64,000 nucleotides of DNA from Clostridia bacterium (lineage in GTDB: Bacteria > Bacillota > Clostridia > Oscillospirales > Acutalibacteraceae), in contig JAFODS010000029.1 in assembly GCA_017380575.1 (NCBI GenBank), forward strand, positions 22,846 through 86,845, read 5' to 3'. Within the stretch, counting starts at the first letter, position 1; each line of letters opens with the position of its first letter. This document shows, one piece after another, positions 1 through 8,459 of this stretch. The notes beneath the pieces were generated by a model that was not told the DNA's origin, made no database searches, and was given only the letters and a program-made list of their open reading frames with translations. The translations under genes were made by a program, and so were the position numbers.

Positions 1-16
1 TCGGCACTGTTCTTTT

Positions 17-46
17 TTGTATAAAAAACATCGTTTTGCTTATCAT
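17..46 (+). promoter_or_regulatory. Putative sigma-A promoter of the 2-hydroxyacid dehydrogenase
   Basis: A -35-like TTGTAT (17-22) and a -10-like TATCAT (41-46) are 18 bases apart, with GGAGG at 57-61 just before the ATG at 69. The match is moderate and was judged by eye only. Confidence 0.4.
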
Positions 47-68
47 AATCAGTAGCGGAGGTTTGATT

Positions 69-1064
69 ATGATAACTATAGGTTTTTACGATGCAAAACC
101 ATACGATATTGAGTATTTCAATTTAATTAACGAACAGTATGGCTTTAAAATTAAGTATATTGAAGCAAGGCTCAATGAAAATACGGCTATGCTTTCTTGT
201 GACTGTGATGCTGTCTGTGCTTTTGTCAGTGATGATGTATCAGCAGTAGTAATAGACAGACTCTGTTCTGTCGGAGTTAAACTGATTGCGATGCGGTGTG
301 CAGGTTATAACAATGTTGATGTGAAATATGCTGAAAATAAAATTCCGGTTGTAAGAGTACCTGCTTACTCACCGTATGCCGTTGCCGAGCATGCAATGGC
401 AATGTTGCTTACTCTTAACAGAAGGACTCATAAAGCTTTTTTGAGAACACGTGATTTCAACTTCAGCCTTAACGGACTTACAGGCTTTGATCTTCATTCT
501 AAAACAGTAGGTATAATCGGTACAGGAAATATCGGAAGTGTTTTTGTTGATATCTGCAAAGGCTTCGGAATGAAGGTTATTGCATACGATGTTAACAGGA
601 CTATGGATGAAGTTGAGTATGTTGGGCTTGATACACTTTTCAGAAATTCGGATATAATTTCTCTGCACTGTCCGTTAAACCCCGGTACCTACCATATGAT
701 TGATGAAAACAGTATTTCAAAAATGAAGAAGAATGTTTTCATAGTAAACACTTCACGCGGTGCTCTGATAAACAGCGAAGATCTGCTTGAAGCACTTCTG
801 GACGAAAGGGTAGGCGGTGCCTGCCTTGATGTTTACGAAGAAGAAGTAAACTTGTTTTACGAAGATAATTCTGAAACAATTATAAAGGATGAAATTCTTT
901 CGCGTCTTATCGGTCTTCCGAATGTAATAGTAACTTCACATCAGGGCTTTCTTACCCGTGAAGCTCTTACGAATATTGCATCTACAACTCTTGAAAATAT
1001 CAGCGAATTCTTTATGGAAGGCTCTTTACCGAACAAAATTCAATATAAATCGCTGAAAAGTTAA
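69..1064 (+). CDS. D-lactate dehydrogenase-type 2-hydroxyacid dehydrogenase
   Basis: An NAD-dependent D-2-hydroxyacid dehydrogenase, most like fermentative D-lactate dehydrogenase, which would interconvert pyruvate and D-lactate in the cytoplasm. The Rossmann motif GTGNIG starts near residue 152, followed by an Asp (VIAYD) typical of NAD preference. The family's catalytic Arg is in NTSRGALI, the Glu follows in the DVYEEE stretch, and the catalytic His is in TSHQGFLT. At 331 residues it has the usual length. An upstream in-frame ATG at 36 exists, but GGAGG at 57-61 is seven bases from the ATG at 69, so 69 is preferred. It stands alone, with a separate promoter for the next gene. Exact substrate (lactate or another 2-oxoacid) is inferred from family resemblance. 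Confidence 0.85.
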   Translation: MITIGFYDAKPYDIEYFNLINEQYGFKIKYIEARLNENTAMLSCDCDAVCAFVSDDVSAVVIDRLCSVGVKLIAMRCAGYNNVDVKYAENKIPVVRVPAYSPYAVAEHAMAMLLTLNRRTHKAFLRTRDFNFSLNGLTGFDLHSKTVGIIGTGNIGSVFVDICKGFGMKVIAYDVNRTMDEVEYVGLDTLFRNSDIISLHCPLNPGTYHMIDENSISKMKKNVFIVNTSRGALINSEDLLEALLDERVGGACLDVYEEEVNLFYEDNSETIIKDEILSRLIGLPNVIVTSHQGFLTREALTNIASTTLENISEFFMEGSLPNKIQYKSLKS

Positions 1065-1114
1065 AAAAACAGGGGTAGAGTACCGAATAAGGGACTAAAA
1101 ATCCGAAAAATAAC

Positions 1115-1188
1115 GAACATTTGTGTTGACAAATTTAAATTATCTGCTATAATAGAACTCGTAAAGAACAAATGTTCACAAAATGTTC
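1115..1188 (+). promoter_or_regulatory. Sigma-A promoter with LexA (SOS)-like boxes
   Basis: TTGACA (1126-1131) and TATAAT (1148-1153) are 16 bases apart. GAACAAATGTTC at 1166-1177 is a perfect GAAC-N4-GTTC palindrome and fits the Gram-positive LexA/DinR consensus core, placed just downstream of the transcription start. A degenerate copy, GAACATTTGTGT (1115-1126), touches the -35. A further half-site (ATGTTCG) ends near 1189. The arrangement suggests repression by LexA; binding itself is inferred. Confidence 0.72.
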
Positions 1189-1212
1189 GGTTAGAATTCG
1201 GAGGTAATTATT

Positions 1213-1479
1213 ATGACATTATTATTTGCAATTAAAGTTATTCTTTCAGTTATCGCAGTTTTGTTTGTATCATACGGCTTGCTTCACGAGGACAAGGTTG
1301 TTGCTTTTGAAGATGCAGTTATAAGACTTATCAAGAAAAAGATTTATCTTCACAAGCGTCGCAAGGCTCTTGAAAAAAGACGTCAGCAGGGGAGAGTTTC
1401 TTCCGGTTACGTACGTCCGCAGTATGAAACACCCGTCAGAAGACAGGCTCCTGCAGCTGAAAGAAGAAGAGTTGCCTGA
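1213..1479 (+). CDS. Small single-pass membrane protein, putatively SOS-induced
   Basis: An 88-residue protein that I do not recognise. Residues 3-24 form one strongly hydrophobic segment. The remainder is very basic (KKK, KRR, EKRR, RRR) and ends in a Pro/Gln/Arg-rich tail. By the positive-inside rule the tail should lie in the cytoplasm, perhaps touching nucleic acid or membrane lipids. It has a strong GGAGG site ten bases before the ATG, its own consensus promoter, and a LexA-like operator over that promoter. Small one-helix membrane proteins under LexA control are often cell-division inhibitors (YneA in Bacillus, SidA in Caulobacter), but there is no LysM domain here and no sequence link that I can show. 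The role as a damage-response protein is therefore inference from regulation and topology. Confidence 0.7.
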   Translation: MTLLFAIKVILSVIAVLFVSYGLLHEDKVVAFEDAVIRLIKKKIYLHKRRKALEKRRQQGRVSSGYVRPQYETPVRRQAPAAERRRVA

Positions 1480-1495
1480 CAATATAATAAAATTC

Positions 1496-1529
1496 AAGCG
1501 GTGAGCTCAACCAGAGTTCACCGCTTTTT
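1496..1529 (+). terminator. Intrinsic terminator, convergent genes
   Basis: AAGCGGTGA pairs with TCACCGCTT around a short loop and is followed by a T run. It lies between the small membrane protein gene and the convergent phosphoesterase gene and could serve both directions. Confidence 0.8.
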
Positions 1530-1540
1530 CTGTGCTGTAT

Positions 1541-2521
1541 TTATTTTGAAAGCTTAATGTCGATATCGTATTCGGGAATGTATTTACCCTGAGCGAAATC
1601 ACGTGCTCTGAAAAGAACGTGGTTGTTATAAGCTTCAATCATAAATCCGATACCTGCATTATTGTAATCACCGTCTTTGTTAACGATTGCAGTTGACGGA
1701 AGATTGATTGAATGGAAGTTGTCAATCTTCTGATATGTATACTGACCAAGACCTGTATGAAGGTGACCTGAAATCATAATAACGTTTTTGTACTTGTTCA
1801 TAATCGCCTTAAGCTCGTCAGACTGAGCACCGACTGAACCTGCTGTTTCGCTCGGGCTGTTCCAAGTGTCAGGAAGACCGTGTGTGAGTTTGAGTGACTG
1901 ATGGCATACAACAAAAGCGGGTTTACCCTTTGCAGTAGCCTTTGCAAGCTCGCTGTCAAGCCAGCTGAGCTGAGCCTCGTTGAAATATGATTCTTCAAAT
2001 TCAGCTGTATCGGTACCAAGAACAAAGAAAGTGTAACCGTTTACATTGTAAGTGTAATGAAGTGCGTTCATTGTGAAATCGTTGTCTTTGCCGGCATTAA
2101 GTTCGTTTGCAAAAGCAGTGAAACGGTTAACAACCTGTTTGTAGCTGCGAAGTCTTACATCGTGGTTTCCGACAGCCATCATATAACCGCCGACATTAGC
2201 GGTTGCAAGCTTTTCTGAAATATATTCATACTCACAAGCAAGTCCGTTTTCAGCAATATCTCCGGCAATAAGAAGTGCATCCACGCCTTTACCTGCATTT
2301 GAAAGGTCTTCGCAAGCTGCGTTAAACGGCTGGAATCTCTTAGCCATATAATTTGAAAACTGCGGGTCAGCCCATGCAACAACTGTCATATTTGCACCGT
2401 TTTCAGCGTTTCCTTCAATGGGATCGTTGGTTGCCGGAGCAACATAGGGTGTGAAAGCGAATACGAGGCTAATGAATGCTGCGAGCATTTTGTAGCCTAA
2501 CTGTGTGAAAAATTCTACCAT
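1541..2521 (-). CDS. Secreted calcineurin-like metallophosphoesterase
   Basis: A 326-residue phosphoesterase with an N-terminal hydrophobic segment (residues 9-25) that looks like a signal peptide or anchor, so it should act outside the cell. The calcineurin-like metal-site blocks appear in order: WADPQ (where DxH is usual), AGDIAENG, VGNHD, CHQS and SGHLHTG. The first block has Gln in place of the common His, a variation seen in some members but worth noting. The ATG is preceded by AAGGAG, with TTGACA and TAAAAT upstream on the same strand. It stands alone, convergent with the small membrane protein gene. The substrate, such as a phosphodiester or nucleotide, cannot be deduced. Confidence 0.8.
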   Translation of the reverse strand: MVEFFTQLGYKMLAAFISLVFAFTPYVAPATNDPIEGNAENGANMTVVAWADPQFSNYMAKRFQPFNAACEDLSNAGKGVDALLIAGDIAENGLACEYEYISEKLATANVGGYMMAVGNHDVRLRSYKQVVNRFTAFANELNAGKDNDFTMNALHYTYNVNGYTFFVLGTDTAEFEESYFNEAQLSWLDSELAKATAKGKPAFVVCHQSLKLTHGLPDTWNSPSETAGSVGAQSDELKAIMNKYKNVIMISGHLHTGLGQYTYQKIDNFHSINLPSTAIVNKDGDYNNAGIGFMIEAYNNHVLFRARDFAQGKYIPEYDIDIKLSK

Positions 2522-2553
2522 TGTTAATACATCTCCTTAAATGAGTTGCGAGT

Positions 2554-2583
2554 ATTTTAACATTATTAGTCTGTTTTTGTCAA
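2554..2583 (-). promoter_or_regulatory. Sigma-A promoter of the secreted phosphoesterase
   Basis: Read on the minus strand, TTGACA (2583-2578) and TAAAAT (2559-2554) are 18 bases apart and precede AAGGAG and the ATG at 2521. Confidence 0.6.
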
Positions 2584-2628
2584 TCGGATTAATCATATGT
2601 TATGTATAATTTTTTATTGTAAATATAT

Positions 2629-2657
2629 TTGACTACTAATTGAAACTAATATATAAT
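2629..2657 (+). promoter_or_regulatory. Sigma-A promoter of the GH31 gene
   Basis: TTGACT (2629-2634) and TATAAT (2652-2657) have the ideal 17-base spacing. AAGGAG lies just before the ATG at 2689. Confidence 0.75.
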
Positions 2658-2688
2658 ATAGCCATAAGTCAAAAAAGGAGCGATATTT

Positions 2689-5118
2689 ATGTATGATTTT
2701 CAGAAAGTGTTCGGTATTGAAGAAAATGCCGGATGTTTTGAAAAGTGTTCGGTAACCTTTGGAACTGTAAGAATCAGTGCTCTTACGGATTACCTTATTC
2801 GTATTGAGGTTCAGAAGGATAAAAAATTCTGTGACTATGCGACTCAGACTGTTCTTAACAGAAAGCTTGATAAGGTGGATTTTACCGCATACAAGCGTGC
2901 GGATTCAATTGTTGTTGAAACTGCAAAAACTCGCTTTGTCATTGGATATCCCTCAGGTAAACTGCTTAAGGTTGTCCTTGATGACGGCAGAGTAATTACC
3001 GATTTTGTATCGGGAAATCTTAAGGGTACAAGACGTACGCTTGACCTTACCGCAACTCAGGTTAAAATCGGTGACGGTGTTGTATCAAAAGACGGTGTCG
3101 CTCTTATTGATGACAGCGAAACGCTCCTGCTTCTTGCTGACGGTACTGTTAAACCGCGTAAGGAAATCCTCGGCAGAGATAAAAACGGAAAAGATGAGTA
3201 CTGCTTTGCTTACGGTTATGACTATAACAAAGCTGTTGCTGATTACTACAGACTTACAGGTATGACTCCTCTTATTCCGCGTTTCGTACTCGGTAACTGG
3301 TGGAGCAGATATAAGGCATATACTCAGGATGAATACCTCACACTTATGAAGCGCTTTGAGGCGGAAAAGATTCCTATCACAGTTGCTACTGTCGATATGG
3401 ACTGGCACTGGGTTAAGATCGGCGAAAAATTCGGTAAGGAAACAACAGTTTTTGAAAAGCCGAAGAATCCTGTACGTTATGTCCGCGGAAGCTATATGAT
3501 TCCCGGTTGGACGGGCTACAGCTGGAATACAGATCTTTTCCCTGACTACAAGCAGTTTCTCAAGGAACTTCAGGATATGAATCTTAAGGTAACTCTCAAT
3601 CTTCATCCTGCGGCAGGTGTTGCACACTTTGAAGATATGTATGAAGAATTTGCTGAGTATATGGGTATCGACCCCGCAACAAAGCAGCGAATTGAATTTG
3701 ATATGACCGATAAGAAGTTCATCGAAGGTTATTTCAGATTCCTTCACCACAAGTATGAAGAAGAAGGCGTTGACTTCTGGTGGATGGATTGGCAGCAGGG
3801 AAATAAGACAAAGGTTGAAGGACTTGATCCTCTCTGGGCACTTAACCATTACCACAGTCTTGACCTTGCACGTGACGGAAAGCGTCCGCTCATTCTTTCA
3901 AGATATGCAGGTTACGGTTCACACAGATATCCTCTCGGTTTCTCGGGTGATACAGCTGTTCTCTGGTCTGCACTTAAGTTCCAGCCTTACTTTACGGCTA
4001 CAGCTTCAAATATCGGTTATTCATGGTGGAGCCACGATATCGGCGGACATCTTTCAGGTGTTCGTGACGATGAACTTTATCTCCGTTGGGTACAGTTCGG
4101 TGTTTTCAGCCCGATTCTCAGACTTCATTCAACACAGAACGAATATCTTGGAAAAGAGCCGTGGAAGTTCAGCAAATCAACAGAAATTCTTACCAAGGAA
4201 TTCTTAAGACTCAGACATAAGCTTATTCCTTATATATACACGGCAAACCACCTTACACATACAAAGGGTATTCCTCTTATGAAGCCGATGTATTACGATT
4301 ATCCGCATAATGCTGACGCTTACGAGGCAAAAAATGAATACATGTTCGGTTCAGAGCTCATCGTTGCTCCGATTACTGAAAAGACCTCTGAAAAGACCAA
4401 CACAGCAACTGCATATGTTTGGTTGCCTGAGGGAAGATATACCGATATCTTCAATGGCAGAATTTACAATGGTGGTAAAGTTGTCCCGATGTCAAGAGAT
4501 ATGAGTTCGATTCCTGTTCTTGCAAAAGCAGGTGCAATTATTCCTCTTGCAGATGATTACGAGAGCAACAATTGGAAGAATCCCGAAAAGCTTGAGGTTC
4601 TTATTTACCGAGGAAACGGCAGCTACAGCCTCTATGAAGACGACGGTGAAACAAACGCATATAAAGACGGTTGCTTCGCTGAAACAACATATACTGTCAA
4701 CGAAGCTGACGGCAATATTGTCTTCAACATTTCAGCTGTTCAGGGTGATACCGCAGTTGTTCCGCAGAAGCGTACATACAAACTTTCTTTTAAGGATGTA
4801 GTTGATGCATCTGCAATTAAGGTTACGGTAAATTCAAAGGAAAAGAAGTTTGTTGCAACTGTGGAGAACGGTACACTTACAGTTATCGTTGACGGAATTA
4901 AACCGAAGGATAAGGTTGAAGCAGTTCTTGAAAATGTTTCAGTATTGAAGAATCCTGATAAGAAAGAACTTATAGCGGACCTTCTTTCTAAAAAGCAGGG
5001 ATTCAATACAATCAAGTCAATCTATTATGCAGGCTGTCATAAGAACGGATTCAAGGGCAGATTTATTAAGGATAAGACACTCAAGGCTCAGGCTGAAGAG
5101 ATTGAAGCATTAGAATAA
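2689..5118 (+). CDS. Glycoside hydrolase family 31 alpha-glycosidase
   Basis: An 809-residue GH31 enzyme that would cleave alpha-linked sugars. There is no signal peptide, so it is probably cytoplasmic and acts on imported oligosaccharides. The N-terminal beta-sandwich covers about residues 1-190. The catalytic barrel follows, with the nucleophile Asp at about 367 in WWMDWQQG and the acid/base Asp at about 421 in FSGDTAVLW. The downstream block WWSHDIGGH is typical. The C-terminal beta domains include LYEDDGET. Many GH31 glucosidases have a Asn-Glu after the nucleophile (WxDxNE). Here it is WQQG, so the substrate subgroup is not the classical maltase one, and alpha-glucosidase activity should not be assumed. 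It is monocistronic, with no transporter or regulator beside it. Confidence 0.88.
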   Translation: MYDFQKVFGIEENAGCFEKCSVTFGTVRISALTDYLIRIEVQKDKKFCDYATQTVLNRKLDKVDFTAYKRADSIVVETAKTRFVIGYPSGKLLKVVLDDGRVITDFVSGNLKGTRRTLDLTATQVKIGDGVVSKDGVALIDDSETLLLLADGTVKPRKEILGRDKNGKDEYCFAYGYDYNKAVADYYRLTGMTPLIPRFVLGNWWSRYKAYTQDEYLTLMKRFEAEKIPITVATVDMDWHWVKIGEKFGKETTVFEKPKNPVRYVRGSYMIPGWTGYSWNTDLFPDYKQFLKELQDMNLKVTLNLHPAAGVAHFEDMYEEFAEYMGIDPATKQRIEFDMTDKKFIEGYFRFLHHKYEEEGVDFWWMDWQQGNKTKVEGLDPLWALNHYHSLDLARDGKRPLILSRYAGYGSHRYPLGFSGDTAVLWSALKFQPYFTATASNIGYSWWSHDIGGHLSGVRDDELYLRWVQFGVFSPILRLHSTQNEYLGKEPWKFSKSTEILTKEFLRLRHKLIPYIYTANHLTHTKGIPLMKPMYYDYPHNADAYEAKNEYMFGSELIVAPITEKTSEKTNTATAYVWLPEGRYTDIFNGRIYNGGKVVPMSRDMSSIPVLAKAGAIIPLADDYESNNWKNPEKLEVLIYRGNGSYSLYEDDGETNAYKDGCFAETTYTVNEADGNIVFNISAVQGDTAVVPQKRTYKLSFKDVVDASAIKVTVNSKEKKFVATVENGTLTVIVDGIKPKDKVEAVLENVSVLKNPDKKELIADLLSKKQGFNTIKSIYYAGCHKNGFKGRFIKDKTLKAQAEEIEALE

Positions 5119-5126
5119 TCTAAAAA

Positions 5127-5197
5127 CGGGGGACGGGTAAAGGCTTAGCTGAAATTTGTATTTACATTTAGCTAACACACAGAACCGTCCCTTGTGC
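5127..5197 (+). repeat. REP-like hairpin, left copy of an inverted repeat
   Basis: GGGGGACGGG (5128-5137) and CCGTCCC (5185-5191) form the base of a long imperfect hairpin with an inner TTAGCT/AGCTAA stem. The outer 24 bases at 5174-5197 match the reverse complement of 5701-5724 at 22 of 24 positions. Related palindromes with a GGGACGGTTCT core are, from memory, dispersed in many clostridial genomes. Confidence 0.65.
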
Positions 5198-5275
5198 ACT
5201 AGGTGGTGTAGTTTGGGATACCGTTGTCGGTATGGCACAAGATTACATTAAAGAGCAGTTGTAAGGAGGTTTTTT

Positions 5276-5686
5276 ATGTTTTTCTATAACAGAGTTCCTT
5301 TAGGATTCTATACTTTGGTGGTATTGGTACTTATTCCGATAGCTATCTATGAGTATAACACAAAAACAAAGAAAAAATATCCTAACCATCCGGTAAAATA
5401 TATCATTGCTACGGCTAGTGTTGGTGGTATAGTATCTATTCTTTTTCGATTTGCTCAAGAAAACAATCTTGGTGTAGTGTGGACAAAAATCATAAATATA
5501 TCCATGATTGTGGCGGCTAGTTTGTTCATTTTAAGTATTGTATTTGTATATTATTTGTTGATTAAGCGTAATTATTTTACTCCAGAAGCACTTGATAAAC
5601 TTAAACGAACTCTTACTCCACTTTTAGCAATAATTGTTATTAGTGTTGTGATTTTAATTATTCTGTGGCCATATGCGACGGCATAA
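5276..5686 (+). CDS. Small multi-pass membrane protein, unknown function
   Basis: A 136-residue hydrophobic protein that I do not recognise. Four membrane segments are visible, at about residues 8-25, 42-60, 72-95 and 112-132, joined by short basic loops such as KTKKKYP. The ribosome site AAGGAGG is very strong and well placed before the ATG. Coding sequence is more AT-rich and richer in ATA/TTA-type codons than the GH31 gene before it. It sits exactly between the two arms of an inverted repeat (5174-5197 and 5701-5724), which suggests an inserted cassette. It is followed by a terminator at 5793. It could be an accessory membrane protein carried on a repeat-bounded unit; no function is assigned. 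Confidence 0.65.
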   Translation: MFFYNRVPLGFYTLVVLVLIPIAIYEYNTKTKKKYPNHPVKYIIATASVGGIVSILFRFAQENNLGVVWTKIINISMIVAASLFILSIVFVYYLLIKRNYFTPEALDKLKRTLTPLLAIIVISVVILIILWPYATA

Positions 5687-5700
5687 GAACAGCAGGTTTA

Positions 5701-5724
5701 GCACAGGGGACGGTTCTCTGTGTT
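5701..5724 (-). repeat. REP-like sequence, right copy of the inverted repeat
   Basis: GCACAGGGGACGGTTCTCTG followed by TGTT is the reverse complement of 5174-5197 with two mismatches. It starts 14 bases after the stop codon of the small membrane protein gene. Confidence 0.65.
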
Positions 5725-5792
5725 CTGTAAAAACTAAATCCCTTGGGGTATCCACTCCCCATAGATAAACTAAAATCAAATATCATCCAAAC

Positions 5793-5822
5793 CGAAAGCA
5801 CCCGGGAGGGTGCTTTCTTTTC
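5793..5822 (+). terminator. Intrinsic terminator
   Basis: GAAAGCACCC and GGGTGCTTTC form a perfect ten-pair stem with a four-base loop, followed by a T-rich tract. It separates the repeat-bounded unit from the SOS-regulated uvr operon. Confidence 0.85.
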
Positions 5823-5857
5823 GTTTAGATAACTATATATAGAGTTTGCAAGCGACA

Positions 5858-5918
5858 CAAACATTTGTTCGAAAAATCTTTCAAAACTGTTTACATTTAA
5901 AATTTTTTGAGTTATAAT
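5858..5918 (+). promoter_or_regulatory. SOS box and sigma-A promoter of the uvr operon
   Basis: The sequence at 5858-5871 reads CGAACAAATGTTTG on the minus strand. That fits the LexA/DinR consensus CGAACRNRYGTTYC at 13 of 14 positions. It is followed by TTTACA (5890-5895) and TATAAT (5913-5918) with 17 bases between. The box ends 18 bases before the -35. uvrB and uvrA are LexA-controlled in Bacillus, which supports the reading. Confidence 0.75.
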
Positions 5919-5945
5919 AATCATATCTATGTGCGAGGTGATATT

Positions 5946-6470
5946 ATGAAAAAGATTCTTGTTGTAGTGGATATGCAGAAGGATTTTGTCGACGGTGCTC
6001 TCGGAACGGATGAGGCAGTTCAAATTGTCGGAAATGTTGTTCAAAAAATCAACAGCTTTGACGGCGAAATCATCGTGACATACGATACTCATTTTGAGAA
6101 TTATCTTAATACATCAGAGGGTGAAAAATTACCTGTTGAGCATTGCATCAAGGGTACACCAGGCTGGAATCTTGATTCGGATGTACAGTCTGCATTTGAA
6201 AACAGAAAATACCGTACGGTTGAAAAACTTACCTTCGGATCGGTTGAATTGCCCGCTATTGTTGGTGAAATAACAAAAGGTGAAGAGTTTTCGGTTGAAC
6301 TTATCGGCTTGTGTACCGATATCTGTGTGGTTTCAAATGCATTGATTCTTAAAGCAAGTTATCCCGAAGTTTCAATAACAGTTGATTCTTCGTGCTGTGC
6401 AGGTGTAACTCCCGAAACACATAACAGCGCACTTACAACTATGAAAATGTGTCAGATTAACGTAATCTGA
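5946..6470 (+). CDS. Isochorismatase/nicotinamidase-family cysteine hydrolase
   Basis: A 174-residue cysteine hydrolase of the isochorismatase superfamily, most like nicotinamidase, which would turn nicotinamide into nicotinate for NAD salvage. The triad is Asp9 (VVVDMQKDF), Lys94 (VEKLTFG) and Cys127 (GLCTDICV). The metal-binding residues would be Asp47, His49 and His66 (YDTHF and VEHC). The protein is slightly short for the family. The longer reading from 5907 would start inside the -10 box, so the ATG at 5946, behind GAGGTG, is chosen. It is first in an apparent operon with uvrB (34 bases on) and uvrA under an SOS box. That placement hints that NAD precursor recycling is induced with excision repair. 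The nicotinamide specificity is inferred. Confidence 0.78.
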   Translation: MKKILVVVDMQKDFVDGALGTDEAVQIVGNVVQKINSFDGEIIVTYDTHFENYLNTSEGEKLPVEHCIKGTPGWNLDSDVQSAFENRKYRTVEKLTFGSVELPAIVGEITKGEEFSVELIGLCTDICVVSNALILKASYPEVSITVDSSCCAGVTPETHNSALTTMKMCQINVI

Positions 6471-6503
6471 AAATAATTTAAGACTAAAAAAGGAGGTTTT
6501 GCT

Positions 6504-8459
6504 TTGGAAAAGTTCAGATTGGTATCTTCATATAAGCCGATGGGCGACCAGCCCGAAGCTATCGATGCTCTTGTTGACGGAATCAACAAAGGCTACGATG
6601 AACAGACTTTGCTCGGTGTAACCGGCTCAGGTAAAACCTTCACAATGGCTAATATAATTGAACGCGTTAACAGGCCGACGCTTGTTCTTGCTCACAACAA
6701 AACACTTGCTGCACAGCTTTGCAGTGAATTCAAGGAATTTTTCCCTGATAATGCAGTCGAGTATTTTGTTTCATACTATGACTACTATCAGCCTGAGGCT
6801 TATATTCCGACAACAGATACGTACATTGAGAAGGACTCTGCTATCAATGATGAGATAGATAAATTACGTCATTCTGCAACCTCTGCATTGTCTGAAAGAC
6901 GCGATGTAATTATTGTTGCGAGCGTTTCATGTATATACAGCCTTGGCGACCCTATAGACTATCGAAATATGGTTATTTCCTTACGTACGGGTATGGAGAA
7001 AAACCGTGATGAACTTATCAGAAAGCTTGTTGAAATACAGTACGAGAGAAACGATATCGGTTTTGCCCGAAACAAGTTCAGAGTAAGGGGAGACGTTGTT
7101 GAGGTTTTTCCTGTTTACTCGAATGAAAACGCGATACGAATCGAATTCTTCGGCGATGAGATAGACAGAATCAGTGAAATTAACGCTCTTACGGGCGAAG
7201 TGAAAAATGTAATTTCACACGTAGCGATTTATCCTGCATCACATTATGTTGTTTCACCCGATAAAATGGAAAGATGCATAAAAACCATATACGAAGAGAT
7301 GCTTGACAGGGTCAATTACTTCCAATCGGAAGGCAAATTGCTTGAGGCACAGCGTATTATGGAAAGAACGAATAATGATATTGAAATGCTCAGGGAAACG
7401 GGTTTCTGCAAGGGCATTGAGAATTATTCTGCAATTATGTCAGACAGAAAACCGGGTGAACCTCCGTTCACACTTCTTGATTATTTCCCTGATGATTTTC
7501 TTCTGTTTGTTGACGAATCGCATGTAACCTTGCCTCAGGTAAGAGGAATGTACGGCGGTGACCGTTCACGTAAAGAAAGTCTTATCAACTTCGGATTCAG
7601 ACTGCCGTCAGCATTTGATAACAGACCGCTTACGTTTGATGAGTTTTATAGTAAAATAGGTCAGAAGGTTTTCGTCAGTGCAACTCCGGGTGAGCTTGAA
7701 AAGACTAAGAGTGCGCGAATTGCAGAGCAGGTTATCCGACCGACAGGCTTGCTCGATCCGCAGATAAGTGTCCGACCGACTGACGGACAGATTGATGACC
7801 TGATTTCTGAAATCAATCTTCGTATTGAGCGAAAAGAAAAGGTGCTCGTTACAACTCTTACAAAGAAGATGGCAGAGGACCTTACAGAATATATTGAAAA
7901 TCTCGGCATCGGTGTGAGATATATGCACTATGACGTTGATACCATTGAAAGAATGAAAATCATCCGTGATCTTCGTCTTGGTGAGTTTGATGTGCTTGTC
8001 GGTATCAACCTTCTTCGTGAAGGTCTTGACATTCCCGAAGTGTCGCTCGTTGCAATTCTGGATGCTGATAAGGAAGGCTTCCTCAGAAGTGAAACTTCGC
8101 TTATTCAGACTATCGGACGAGCCGCACGAAACGCAAACGGCACGGTTATTATGTATGCCGATTCGGTTACTCCTTCAATGGAAAGGGCGATAAAGGAAAC
8201 TCAGCGACGCCGAGAGAAGCAGGAAGCGTATAACATTAAGCACGGAATTATTCCTGAAACTATACGAAAGGATGTCCGCGATGTGCTTGAGATTTCTTCG
8301 AAATCCGAACAGAAATCAAGAAAGCAGATGTCACGTGCTGAGCGAGAAATTCTTATTAAACAGCTTACTGCTGAAATGAAGGCTGCGGCAAAGATTCTTG
8401 AGTTTGAACACGCAGCATATCTGAGAGATAAGATAGAAAAGTTAAGAGAGGGCAAATAA
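6504..8459 (+). CDS. uvrB: Excinuclease ABC subunit B
   Basis: UvrB, the damage-verification helicase of nucleotide excision repair, works in the cytoplasm with UvrA and UvrC. Its 651 residues are normal length. Walker A is GVTGSGKTF near residue 37. The beta-hairpin region that grips DNA shows [16 protein letters not shown] marks the Walker B region, and the helicase motifs [23 protein letters not shown] and QTIGRAARN follow. The C-terminal UVR domain (about 610-650) that contacts UvrC and UvrA is intact. The start is TTG, behind AAGGAGG at 6490-6496. Its stop overlaps the uvrA start by one base, so translation is probably coupled. Confidence 0.97.
   Translation: MEKFRLVSSYKPMGDQPEAIDALVDGINKGYDEQTLLGVTGSGKTFTMANIIERVNRPTLVLAHNKTLAAQLCSEFKEFFPDNAVEYFVSYYDYYQPEAYIPTTDTYIEKDSAINDEIDKLRHSATSALSERRDVIIVASVSCIYSLGDPIDYRNMVISLRTGMEKNRDELIRKLVEIQYERNDIGFARNKFRVRGDVVEVFPVYSNENAIRIEFFGDEIDRISEINALTGEVKNVISHVAIYPASHYVVSPDKMERCIKTIYEEMLDRVNYFQSEGKLLEAQRIMERTNNDIEMLRETGFCKGIENYSAIMSDRKPGEPPFTLLDYFPDDFLLFVDESHVTLPQVRGMYGGDRSRKESLINFGFRLPSAFDNRPLTFDEFYSKIGQKVFVSATPGELEKTKSARIAEQVIRPTGLLDPQISVRPTDGQIDDLISEINLRIERKEKVLVTTLTKKMAEDLTEYIENLGIGVRYMHYDVDTIERMKIIRDLRLGEFDVLVGINLLREGLDIPEVSLVAILDADKEGFLRSETSLIQTIGRAARNANGTVIMYADSVTPSMERAIKETQRRREKQEAYNIKHGIIPETIRKDVRDVLEISSKSEQKSRKQMSRAEREILIKQLTAEMKAAAKILEFEHAAYLRDKIEKLREGK

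Noticed and set aside
3085-3855. A 256-codon open frame on the minus strand inside the GH31 gene
   Set aside because: It lies fully within a well-supported gene on the other strand, has no ribosome site, and its composition reflects the shadow of that gene.
5658-6092. A minus-strand open frame across the uvr promoter region
   Set aside because: It crosses a terminator, the SOS box and the promoter, so it cannot be a real gene in this setting.
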